DNA from: Pratylenchus scribneri
Taxonomy: Eukaryota > Nematoda > Chromadorea > Rhabditida > Pratylenchidae
NCBI GenBank assembly: GCA_030063045.1
Contig: JAQSEB010000063.1
Location: 372,001 to 436,000, forward strand
Direction of reading: 5' to 3'
Length of the DNA stretch: 64,000 nt
Shown here piece after piece: positions 48,220-57,503 of this stretch. A program made the position numbers and the translations under genes. The stretch's first letter is position 1. Every line of letters starts with the position of its first letter. The notes beneath the pieces were generated by a model. The model searched no databases. It was not told the DNA's origin and worked only from the letters and a program-made list of their open reading frames with translations.

Positions 48220-48427
48220 GACGAAACATCGAATGGACGAAACATCGAATGGACGAAACATCGAATGGACGAAACATCGAATGGACGAAACATCGAATGG
48301 ACGAAACATCGAATGGACGAAACATCGAATGGACGAAACATCGAATGGACGAAACATCGAATGGACGAAACATCGAATGGACGAAACATCGAATGGACGA
48401 AACATAGAATGGACGAAACATCGACTA
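48220..48427. repeat. 16-bp tandem repeat, 13 units
   Basis: Unit GACGAAACATCGAATG repeated 13 times in perfect register from 48220; only the penultimate unit has one change (CATAGAATG) and the last is partial. Because 16 is not a multiple of three and the unit has no stop on either strand, several overlapping frames of 64-92 codons show a 16-residue repeat (FRPFDVSSIRCFVHSM). These are not genes. Near-identity of units indicates recent expansion. Confidence 0.95.
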
Positions 48428-49753
48428 ATAAGGGGACGAAGAGACATCGAAATTTTTAAATCGATATACCATATGAGCTGATTACGAATATGCTATTGAT
48501 TGTAAATTCGGTGGACAATCAATTTTTATTTTTTAAAAATTATTTTAAAAGCAAACGAAAAATGTCAAATTTTAAAATCAATTTCGAGTTGAAAATTTTT
48601 TTTGACGGAGTAATTCTTTAAAATTAAATAAATTTAATTTTGGATTTAAATTTATTTTAATATAACAAATAATTTTGAATTTAAATATGTGGTTTGCTTT
48701 TATATATTTAAAATTTATTTTTTCACATTTTATAAAGAATATTGGATAATTATTTTATGTATTACGTTCAAAAATTTAAAATCTATAGTAAAAATTTTTT
48801 TTTGAAAAATATATTCATAAATTTTTAATTTTTACTAAAAATATTTATGTCAATAAGATATTAAATAAAATTTTTTGTAAACCATAAAATAATTCTGGTT
48901 CAAATGTGATAAATATCTCTCAAATTTATACTAGGGGAAGACAAATCTGGAAATTGGTCCAGAAGGGGTTGTAGGAGAGTATGAAATTTAATAATTTAAA
49001 TTAAAATAATTAATTAAATTTTTAAAATTAAAATATTAAAATTAAATTAAATTATATTTAAATTTAAAAATATTTAAATTTTATCCACAAAATGTGAATT
49101 GTGTTTTAACCTTTTTTATATACTCCTTGGAATTTTGATTATAAAACAAAATTCATTTTTTATAATTTTTTCCAAAATAATTAAAACTCATAAAATAATT
49201 CTATTATAATTTTTTACAATTTAGAATTGTTAATTCTTAATATTTATAAAATAAACCATCAAATCGGAGCCAATAAATAATTTTTAAAACAAAAAAAAAA
49301 AATTAATTTTAAATGCTTAATAATATTCCAAAAATTTTATTATCCCTAATAAGTAAATGGCATTGTTAGTTCGTCTGTAACGCTAAAAATAGGCGTTTAA
49401 ATTATTATTTTTGGCGTTTTGTATTTTTTATTTTTTTAGATTTTTTATCCAAAAATTAGATGAAGATTGAAGAAATAAAGAAAAATAATTTATAATAGAC
49501 AAGAAGTATAAAGAAATAAGGAAATTGAAATATTTTTAAAATAGAAATAAACATTTTGAAAATTATTTTGATAAATTAAAATGAGAAAATTTTTAATTAT
49601 TAATGGAATAGTAGTTAGAGAAATATTAAAAAATGATATGAATTTATGCGAAATGTTGTAAATAATTATAAAATGCTTTGCAATTATGTTATAATTTCTT
49701 TAATGGGATGGAAAATATCAAAATGAGTTAAAAATGGTAATTTTTGAACCAAT
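48428..49753. other. AT-rich stretch, end of dispersed blocks
   Basis: ATCGATATACCATATGAGCT (48461) recalls the foldback elements' CGATATACCAATCG module. A dispersed block lies at 49188-49320. Positions 49370-49500 resemble 51310-51450 (GGCGTTTTGTATTTT, then AATAAAGAAAAATAA). No gene. Confidence 0.45.
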
Positions 49754-49794
49754 GGGAGCGGTCGGGAGCCGCGCAGCGGCGACCGGGCGCTCCC
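49754..49794. repeat. Hairpin with GCA loop
   Basis: Arms of 19 bases around loop GCA (49773-49775); the inner stem GCCGC/GCGGC is perfect, followed by a tandem G-A mismatch and an outer stem GGGAGCG/CGCTCCC. Same build as the hairpins at 13514, 51234 and 53329. Confidence 0.7.
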
Positions 49795-49967
49795 CTAAAC
49801 ATTTAATATAAAAAAGAAAAATCGGGAATAAATTAGAATTGTTTGGAATGAGAGGTAAAGTCATTAATGAGCTGAATAAGATAATATTGGATGAAAATAT
49901 TTAGGATTAGCTCAAAAAAGCCGATAATTAATAGGTTAGGAAAAGATTTAGAAATATCAGAAATGAG

Positions 49968-50161
49968 GCAAACGTAGAGAATTGTGGTCCCGCCGAAATT
50001 TTTTTTTTAAAATAAGGGAATATCATTTTTAGGGGTAATCGATGGTGCTGAGCACGAATCTGAGCTCAAATTAGTGCTCAGCACCATCGATTGCCCCTAA
50101 AAATGATATTCCCTTATTTTTAAAAAAAATTTTCGGCGGGACCACAATTCTCTACGTTTGC
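49968..50161. mobile_element. Palindromic MITE with 10-bp target duplication
   Basis: 194 bases, almost entirely two inverted arms beginning GCAAACGTAGAGAATTGTGG and meeting near 50065 with a short spacer. Flanked by CAGAAATGAG (49958-49967) and CAGAAAGGAG (50162-50171), a 10-base direct repeat with one mismatch. Long inverted arms plus a 9-11 base target duplication are the mark of Mutator-like elements. The arms contain GTGCTGAGCAC-type palindromes. No coding. Confidence 0.8.
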
Positions 50162-50301
50162 CAGAAAGGAGAAGGAAATCCAGAAATTAGAAAGGAAGAA
50201 TATGGTATTGCCATGATTGATTTCATGAATGAAAAAGAAAACTGGGAATTGTGGAGATTAGAGCATAAAATGCCGAGAATGCTGAAATGTATAAAATGCT
50301 G

Positions 50302-50335
50302 AAAATAGTCGAGAATGAAGAGTAAAAAGGCGGAA
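50302..50335. repeat. Single relic unit of the 31-bp minisatellite
   Basis: AATAGTCGAGAATGAAGAGT followed by AAAAAGGCGG matches one unit of the array at 51605-52890. It stands alone in flanking sequence of similar style (AATGCTGAAAAT, GAATGCTGAAATG). Confidence 0.6.
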
Positions 50336-50469
50336 ATGGACGCGATTATTGGGATTGAATGAAAGGCAACTTGAATAATGAATGAATAGAATAAATAATG
50401 AATTAGAGACATAGATGGAGGTAATAATCATTAATTAATTAAGCTAATTTTCCAATAATATCTAATAAT

Positions 50470-51126
50470 TAGGGGGCGGATTTTTATTGATATCAATATT
50501 TTTCTTGCGAACTTAAAATAGCTTTAAACCAACATAAAACACGTTTTTATCAAGTTTTTAGTTGATTTGCATGAACTTTTATGTCAATATTCATCAATAT
50601 TTTGCCATTTTTTGGCCATCAATATTGACATCAATATTTTGGCATTTTTTGACAATTTTTGGCCATTTTTGTCAATATTTTGAAGATTTTAGAAAAATTG
50701 AAATTTTTTGAAAAAAAATCGAAAAAATTTTTTTAAAAATTTTGAAAATTTTTAGAAAAATTTTGAGAATTTCTTAAAAAATTTAAGGAAAAAGTTCATT
50801 TTGTGATTTTTTGAAAATAATTAATGAAAAATTGATTTTGGAAAATTTTTTAAAAATTATAGATGTGTGTAAAAATTTTTAGGAAATGGATTTTGAAATT
50901 TTTTGAAAAAAAAAACTTTGAAATATGTATAATTTTTGATTGAGGATAATGTAAAATATTTTTTTCGAAATTTTTATAAAATATAGCGATTTTTTAAAAA
51001 AATTTTCATCAATATTTCATCAATATATTGCCTATTTTTGCAAATTATATCAATATTTTGACAATTTTATGTCAATATTTTATGCCTATATTTCGGAATT
51101 CTATATCAATATAAATCCGCCCCCTA
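50470..51126. mobile_element. hAT-like non-autonomous element, CAATATTTTG-rich interior
   Basis: Ends TAGGGGGCGGATTT and its near-complement AAATCCGCCCCCTA, flanked by the perfect 8-bp direct repeat CTAATAAT (50462-50469 and 51127-51134). The 657-base interior consists of degenerate repeats of TCAATATTTTG and TTTTTGGCCATTTTTTG. No transposase. Same build as the elements at 7900, 32319 and 53117, but with an AT-rich filling. Confidence 0.85.
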
Positions 51127-51233
51127 CTAATAATGTGGGGGAGCGGAATTTGTTTTTTTTTTCCATTTTTTCATTTAAAAAAACAGAAACTGATGAGCGT
51201 TTAGCTTTTCATCATTTTTATTTTAAAAGTTTT

Positions 51234-51276
51234 GACGAGCGTTGGGATGCCGCGCAGCGGCATCCCAACGCTCGTC
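51234..51276. repeat. Perfect 20-bp hairpin with GCA loop
   Basis: The arm GACGAGCGTTGGGATGCCGC (51234-51253) and its exact complement (51257-51276) enclose the three bases GCA. A perfect 20-bp stem with a three-base loop is extreme for a diverging region and suggests selection or recent formation. GNA triloops closed by C-G are known to be unusually stable in DNA. Confidence 0.85.
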
Positions 51277-51604
51277 CTAATATACTAAACGAGTTCTGAC
51301 CGACCGACAACTCTGTCCGAAATATTCTGTTTAAATTTTCGCGTTATTTTGGCGTTATGTATTTTAACTTTTTTTTCAAAAATATCCAAAAATTAATGAT
51401 ATAGTTACGGAAAGTGAGAAAAAGCTTTTTATGGATACAGAATAAAGAAAAATAAATTAAATGAGGATATATTTTAATTATAATTAATGGAAACAGATAA
51501 TTTTGAATAATGATGTGAATAAATAAAAGCAAAATTAATAATATGTGAATTTGGGTAATTTATCGAAGGAAAAAACGGGAATGAGGTAACATCAGCATTA
51601 ATGG

Positions 51605-52890
51605 GAAAGGGATGAAGAATAGTCGAGAATGAAGGGTAAAAGGCCGGGAATGGTCGAGAATGAAGGCTAAAAAGCCGGGAATGGTCGAGAATGAAGGGTA
51701 AAAAGCCGGGAATGGTCGAGAATGAAAGGTAAAAAGCCGGGAATGGTCGAGAATGAAGGGTAAAAAGCCGGGAATGGTCGAGAATGAAGGGTAAAAAGCC
51801 GGGAATGGTCGAGAATGAAGGGTAAAAAGCCGGGAATGGTCGAGAATGAAGGGTAAAAAGCCGGGAATGGTCGAGAATGAAAGGTAAAAAGCCGGGAATG
51901 GTCGAGAATGAAGGGTAAAAAGCCGGGAATGGTCGAGAATGAAGGGTAAAAAGCCGGGAATGGTCGAGAATGAAAGGTAAAAAGCCGGGAATGGTCGAGA
52001 ATGAAGGGTAAAAAGCCGGGAATGGTCGAGAATGAAGGGTAAAAAGCCGGGAATGGTCGAGAATGAAGGGTAAAAAGCCGGGAATGGTCGAGAATGAAGG
52101 GTAAAAAGCCGGGAATGGTCGTGAATGAAAGGTAAAAAGCCGGGAATGGTCGAGAATGAAAGGTAAAAAGCCGGGAATGGTCGAGAATGAAAGGTAAAAA
52201 GCCGGGAATGGTCGAGAATGAAGGGTAAAAAGCCGGGAATGGTCGAGAATGAAAGGTAAAAAGCCGGGAATGGTCGAGAATGAAAGGTAAAAAGCCGGGA
52301 ATGGTCGAGAATGAAGGGTAAAAAGCCGGGAATGGTCGAGAATGAAGGGTAAAAAGCCGGGAATGGTCGAGAATGATAGGTAAAAAGCCGGGAATGGTCG
52401 AAAATGAAGGGTAAAAAGCTGGGAATGGTCGAGAATGATAGGTAAAAAGCCGGGAATAGTCGAGAAAGATAGGTAAAAAGCCGGGAATGGTCGAGAATGA
52501 AGGGTAAAAAGCTGGGAATGGTCGAGAATGATAGGTAAAAAGCCGGGAATGGTCGAGAATGAAGGGTAAAAAGCTGGGATGGTCGAGAATGATAGGTAAA
52601 AAGCCGGGAATAGTCGAGAAAGATAGGTAAAAAGCCGGGAATGGTCGAGAATGAAATGTAAAAACCAATAATAGTCGAGAACGAAAGAAATAAAACCGGG
52701 AATAGTAGAGAATGAATAGAATAAAGCCGAGAATAGTCGAGAACGAAAGAAATAAAGCCGAGAATAGTCGAGAACGAAAGAAATAAAACCGGGAATAGTC
52801 TAGAACGAAAGAAATAAAACCGGGAATAGTCGAGAACGAAAGAAATAAAACCGGGAATAGTCGACGGGAATAGTCGATAATGATAGGTAA
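51605..52890. repeat. 31-bp minisatellite, about 40 units
   Basis: Units of 31 bases built from GGTCGAGAATGAAGGGTAAA and AAGCCGGGAAT. Units from about 51650 to 52350 are almost identical, while those from about 52650 to 52890 are older variants (AGTCGAGAACGAAAGAAATA, AAACCGGGAAT) with the same period. The minus strand of the unit has no stop in any frame, and 31 is not divisible by three, so frames of 444 and 333 codons arise with a 31-residue repeat (FPAFYPSFSTIPGFLPFILD...). I do not regard these as genes. Confidence 0.9.
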
Positions 52891-53116
52891 ACAAGACAGA
52901 GGATAGGTAAATTTAAGGGATGAATGTTAGTGAGAAATATGATGGGGAAAATGAAAGAGTGTGTGATAAGGTATATGAAAGATGTTTTGAGTGATATGAA
53001 AAAGATGAAGAGAGGATATGATCAAGGGAGTACGTAAGAAAGAAAGAAAGTGTAAAATTAGCTAGATAAATTGATGTCATCCACAGTGTGTTTCAATCTT
53101 CAATTAGGACTATTAG

Positions 53117-53248
53117 CAGAGCTGGATCCGACTCCGACTCCGACTCCAACTCCGACTCCGCTCCGGAGCTGGAGTCGGAGTCGAAAATTGAAAAGGTCGG
53201 AGTCCGGAGTCGGAGTTGGAGTCAAGATTTATGAAAAGCACAGCTCTG
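53117..53248. mobile_element. hAT-like non-autonomous element, GGAGTC-rich interior
   Basis: Ends CAGAGCTG / CAGCTCTG with perfect 8-bp flanking direct repeats ACTATTAG (53109-53116 and 53249-53256). The 132-base interior is an array of GACTCC / GGAGTC words. Compared with the element at 32319 the ends are alike (CAGTGCTGTGCC against CAGAGCTG and the internal GTGCT) and the filling differs by one base per word. The 61-codon plus frame over it is a by-product. Confidence 0.9.
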
Positions 53249-53328
53249 ACTATTAGTATTGCAATCTTCTATTTTAATTCAAAGGGAATGTTTAAATATT
53301 TTACTAATTTTCTTTCTAAAGTCGTTTT

Positions 53329-53369
53329 ACAAGCGCTCGGGAGCCGCGAAGCGGCGACCGAGCGCTTGT
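53329..53369. repeat. Hairpin with GAA loop (GCGAAGC tip)
   Basis: Arms of 19 bases (53329-53347 and 53351-53369): outer stem ACAAGCGCTCGG, tandem G-A mismatch, inner stem GCCGC/GCGGC, loop GAA. The tip contains GCGAAGC. Confidence 0.75.
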
Positions 53370-53749
53370 CATGTACTGTTTTATTTCAAAATTAAAAATA
53401 AAGTCATTATAAGAGGGGAGATTATGGCAAAAACATTGGATTAAGAATAAATAAATTCTTTTTATTAAAATTAATATAAATAATGTTCATTTTTAGATAG
53501 ATTTTAATTTATTTAATATTTTTATTTTTTTAAATTTTTTTATAGCTTCATAAAATTCAATTATTGCTTTTACTTTCTAATATTAAGATAACCCATAAAA
53601 TAAATTTAATTGCATTTCTATATTAGCATTGAAAAATCTTAGCATTTTTAAAACTACTGGACATAATCGTCGCCAAAAAATATTTATTAAAAATAAAAAA
53701 TAAAAATAAATTTTTATTAATAATTCTTTGACCATTTTAGAAGAGTGTA

Positions 53750-53900
53750 ATGATGGTTCACGAAATAAAATTGAGCATTAATTCCTCCTGCCACTGAGTT
53801 CACTCCCTCTAAAATTCGCAGCAACAATTTGGGATTGAATGGGACATTGCAATTGGTTCGCCAAAATTATAGCAGCAGAAAATACATATCCATAACAATT
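53750..53900 (-). pseudogene. Ig-like exon remnant, copy 5
   Basis: Aligns at DNA level with 30015-30191 (GGCGAACCAATTGCAATG) and 36345-36500 (AATGCTCAATTTTATTT). Frames read GEPIAMSHSIPN and, after a shift, NSVAGGINAQFYF. At least one frameshift and a stop. It lies downstream of two L27 exons on the same strand. Confidence 0.4.
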
Positions 53901-54594
53901 TTTAGCGAATTAATGGCTTTGATCTGTCTGCGAATATTAAATTAAACTTTTTAAATTTATATAAAACCGATTTGTGCCAATAAGCATTTGATCGGTTGGA
54001 TGGCAAACAAAAACTCTTGAAGGTGCAAATGCAAATTGCAGAGGGAAATATCTGTTTCAATATTTTTTAAAAATTTTCAAGTAATAAGCAAATGTTTTAA
54101 ATTGTTTTTAATAAGAATATTTCAAAGGCTATATTCTCATTAATTAATATTTAAATTATCAATGAACTTTATTTATAAATCTAAACAATCATTTATATTT
54201 TGAATTATTTTAATTTTCTTAATTAAATTCGACTTATTTGATCGTGATTATATTTAAATATACAATATATGGAAGAATGCTCATTTAAATTAATAGAATA
54301 AAAAAATTTATGTAAAGCAAAAAATTATTTTTTAACAAAATATTGAACTAATATTCTCGAAATTTAATTTGCAATTGGAAAATATCGATAAAATAATTCA
54401 AATAAAGAAATAGATTAATTGGATGTAAAATTTGATTTTAATTTTTTTAAAATTATATCAATTATATATCAATCCATTTATTCATGGATACAATATTTTA
54501 GTTCCATTTTATTTTTTCGAGTTCATTGTGTTTAGATTTTTTTAAATCCAATTTATTTTTTTCCTAAAGTAACCAATTGAGAATGATGATAGCA

Positions 54595-54711
54595 TTAAAC
54601 GAATTGGGAAGAAGGAATGGTAACATCAGGCGTAGTTTGCTGGGAGGAGGCTGCGGGAATTGTAGCTAAATAGACTTCGTCCATGGTCATCTATTGGGCT
54701 TGCAAAATTGC
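54595..54711 (-). pseudogene. Second L27 exon, best copy (CASK/LIN-2-like)
   Basis: After the acceptor AAAG the frame reads AILQAQ, TAG, then MTMDEVYLATIPAASSQQTT and PDVTIPSSQFV and a stop. It matches CASK after the L27 domain ([20 protein letters not shown]). A C-to-T change at one codon (CAG to TAG) would explain the stop. The exon partner at 54960 lies 249 bases upstream on the same strand, an arrangement kept in copies A and B. Confidence 0.65.
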
Positions 54712-54959
54712 CTTTAAAAATAAATAGGAATATAAATTATTTTTATTTATTCAAATATTTATAAAAAAATGAAAATGAAAAATGAATAAATTTATTAAAA
54801 TTTAAAAAATTTTTTTTAATATATTTTCCATATTTTTTTAACTCATAAAATTATTTTTAAATGATTTAACAAATTCTATATCAAAAGTTTAAATAATTTG
54901 AATGTTCCTTATTATAATGAGCATTAAATATATTTAAAAAATATTCAAAATGACTATAT

Positions 54960-55091
54960 CTGTAGATGCACATTGTTGAGCAAATCGAGCAATTCTGCTG
55001 TTTCGGCATTTTGTGAAATCGAAGGAAGCTTGCGTGCTTTCCTTAAAGAATGTTCAACGCCCCGATTTGTTGATGCCAATGGCCGAATTCC
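54960..55091 (-). pseudogene. L27 exon, copy D (CASK/LIN-2-like)
   Basis: A fully open 44-codon frame: GIRPLASTNRGVEHSLRKAR and KLPSISQNAETAELLDLLNN followed by VHLQ. Acceptor AG is kept, but the donor has changed from CAG|GT to CAG|AT, so it could not be spliced in the usual way. The middle (RKARKLP) has lost the WEALKEL helix residues. With its partner at 54595 this is the most complete L27 pair in the window. Confidence 0.65.
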
Positions 55092-56611
55092 CTCACTCCC
55101 GATTCGATCGTATAACTATTTTTGAAAATATAAATTTAATTAACAAATTTATTTTTTTAATAATTTTTATTTTTAATATTTTTAATAATTTGAGTCGGTT
55201 AAGTGGGATCATTTTTATATAAAATTATATTCTGAAATATGGTACATTATTCACCCCCTACTTGAATAAATTTATGAGTTGGATTTAGAAATAGAAAAAA
55301 AATAAAATATTTAATTTTAACTCATTAAATAATTTTGGAATGCTTTTACTTAATATTTAAATTAAATAATAAATTTTATAAAACAAATCAAATTTTCCCA
55401 CGAAAAAAATTACAATAAAAATTAAAATAAAATATTTTTAAATATATTTTATTTAATTTCTAACCAAAAAAATTAAAAAATACGCGTTAACAGTAGTCGA
55501 GTTGCGGGTAGTCGAGTTGTTTTGACCCCTATAATTTTTCTTTAAACTTGTGGTTTTTGACGATAATTTTGGAAATTAAAAAATTTTTAAATGCTTGGTA
55601 TTGTACATATGTATCTATCTGCAGATATTTTAGAAATTTGGATTTGGGCTGAACTATTTATTTTTTGATTTTAATAAAATTTTTGTACGTTTCTTCTTTA
55701 TAAATTTTGAAGAATTCTGAATTATTATTTTTTAATTATAATTTGTTTATAATAAATTTATGAGATTCAAATTTTTTCTTAATTGCGCAGATTTTGAAAA
55801 AATATATGGTCCCCCTTTAAGATGATTAGGAATAGGGTTATAGGTTACAGCATATATATCTAATAATAATCTATTCCTGAATGATCCTAATTCTCTACCG
55901 GATGAACCATATTGGATAGCTTCATATTTCACCAGTGCTAAGTTGACCCTTTATAATTCAATTTAATTTAATTAATTTTAATTTTTTTAGTAAATTCGAT
56001 CTGGGGGGTCTTGTGATATTTAAATTTATATGGATGAATACTGATTTAAATTAATAAAATAAAGAAATAAATTTATGGGAAGTAAAAACATTTAAATATT
56101 CTTTGCTAATTATGATTTATTTTAATGACAATAAATTTTTACTTATCAAAATTAAATATATAGAGAGGATTTAGTCTTGAAAAGTTACAAAAAATATCAA
56201 AATAAAAAATTGTTCATTAAAATTAAATTCGAAATAAAAATATTCTTGCATATTTTGAGCTATTGCTTTTGATTTCGCCTTAATTCAATTGTTAAACTCC
56301 ATTGTATCCTAAATAATAATTCCCAACATTCTGAAGACTAGTTTTTCCTTATTCAAAAATCACAGTTAGTTTTATAGGGGGTAAATATTTCTATGTTTTG
56401 TATTAAATTACATATTTTTTTTATTATTTTTTGTACTGCAATTCTTGATTTTTTCGGCATATCTAGAAAAGGCCAATATTCTATTCAAAAATTACAAAAC
56501 ATAAAAATTTGATTCAAGGAAAATTATAAAATCAATTTTTAATTGAAATATTTTATTAATTAATTTTATAAATTAGAGCATAATAATTTGTTGAGATTTT
56601 TAAATCAATTT
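55092..56611. other. AT-rich stretch without a gene
   Basis: Near 55498-55520 the word TAGTCGAGTTG occurs twice, recalling the TACGAGTTG units of the 27-kb foldback element. A dispersed block lies at 56025-56095. The 61-codon minus frame at 55747-55932 has an ordinary-looking N-terminus (YEAIQYGSSGRELGSFRNRL) and might be a relic. Nothing certain. Confidence 0.4.
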
Positions 56612-56719
56612 TGCCATGATTTGCATTGTTCAAAACTGACTGGTTATGTGAGAACAAATTCAACTCTGTTTGGAAATTGGACTATGCTGATGAATGGGTC
56701 TTGTTGGGAAACTTTGTCA
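56612..56719 (+). CDS. Exon-like frame ending at GTGAGT donor
   Basis: The frame reads CHDLHCSKLTGYVRTNSTLF and GNWTMLMNGSCWETLS, ending at TCA|GTGAGT, a consensus donor. It has three cysteines and three Asn-x-Ser/Thr sites (NST, NWT, NGS), as in an extracellular glycoprotein. A second frame is also open (FKTDWLCENKFNSVWKLDYA). No family recognised. It may belong with the coding region at 57098-57503. Confidence 0.45.
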
Positions 56720-57097
56720 GTGAGTAGAATGAAAAAGATTTTCATACATTAGCAACAGAATGTTAGACAGATAATTTGGGAATAAAAAATTATTAAAAAT
56801 TTTGAAACCATAAAGTAATCCCGGTTCAAATGTAATAATATAAATCATATATATGCTTTATTAAAATTGGGCAGCGAAAGAAGGACACAAAATTATTATA
56901 AATTTAAATTTCCATAAAAGGAAGTGGATGTCAATTCCTTCCTTATTTCACCTAGTTTATTTTAATATCAAAATTAAATTAAAAATAAACTTTTTAATTT
57001 TCCGAAGAAATCTTGATTCAATCCCTTTTCTTTAATTTCTAATTCGAACAATATTTTTATGTATAAAAATATTTTTTTATCAAATATTTTCTTAAAA

Positions 57098-57503
57098 AAT
57101 GTGAAATTTGCTTTTCTGGCATTTCCGAATGAACATAGTCATTTTATCAAATTTTCCCATTGTATCATTTTTCGATACAGCCATCACCATCATAGTACAG
57201 TACCATTCTTTTAGGAGAATCTTAAAATGCAATAGCAAATCTTTAGAGACAATTATTTTCATTTAAAAGTTAAAAGTGTCCACAAAAATCTGACATATTT
57301 AATTTTATGGAATCATACATTTAAAAATTATTACATGTGATTGTCCGAAATTTGGGTTGACAAATTTTGAGTATCTAGCTAAAAGAAATAATTACATTCC
57401 AATACCTAATATTCGAGAGCTAAAGACAAAATTAACATTACTTTTACTTTATTATGAATACATTAAAGGGCCAAAATTTCGTTTTGTAGGAATCACAAAA
57501 TAG
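57098..57503 (+). pseudogene. Unrecognised coding region of about 135 codons, broken
   Basis: First frame: KFAFLAFPNEHSHFIKFSHC, IIFRYSHHHHSTVPFF, stop, ENLKMQ, stop, then FRDNYFHLKVKSVHKNLTYL and ILWNHTFKNYYM. A shift near 57335 leads to a second frame open to 57503: CDCPKFGLTNFEYLAKRNNY, IPIPNIRELKTKLTLLLLYY, EYIKGPKFRFVGITK. The composition is that of a real protein throughout. The general look (conserved His, Cys and aromatic residues) would suit a luminal enzyme, but I cannot name it. Two stops and one shift indicate a relic, unless a short intron accounts for the shift. Confidence 0.5.

Noticed and set aside
48220..48427. CRISPR-like array
   Set aside because: Units are contiguous 16-mers with no spacers, and the DNA is eukaryotic.
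48111..48481. Overlapping frames with a 16-residue repeat
   Set aside because: Direct translation of the 16-bp satellite.
51560..52894. 444-codon and 333-codon minus-strand frames as a repetitive structural protein
   Set aside because: They coincide with the 31-bp minisatellite, are open in more than one frame, and follow the 31-base period exactly; no start context, splice site or non-repeat domain.
53071..53256. 61-codon frame with a PTPTPT run
   Set aside because: Product of the GACTCC array of the hAT-like element.
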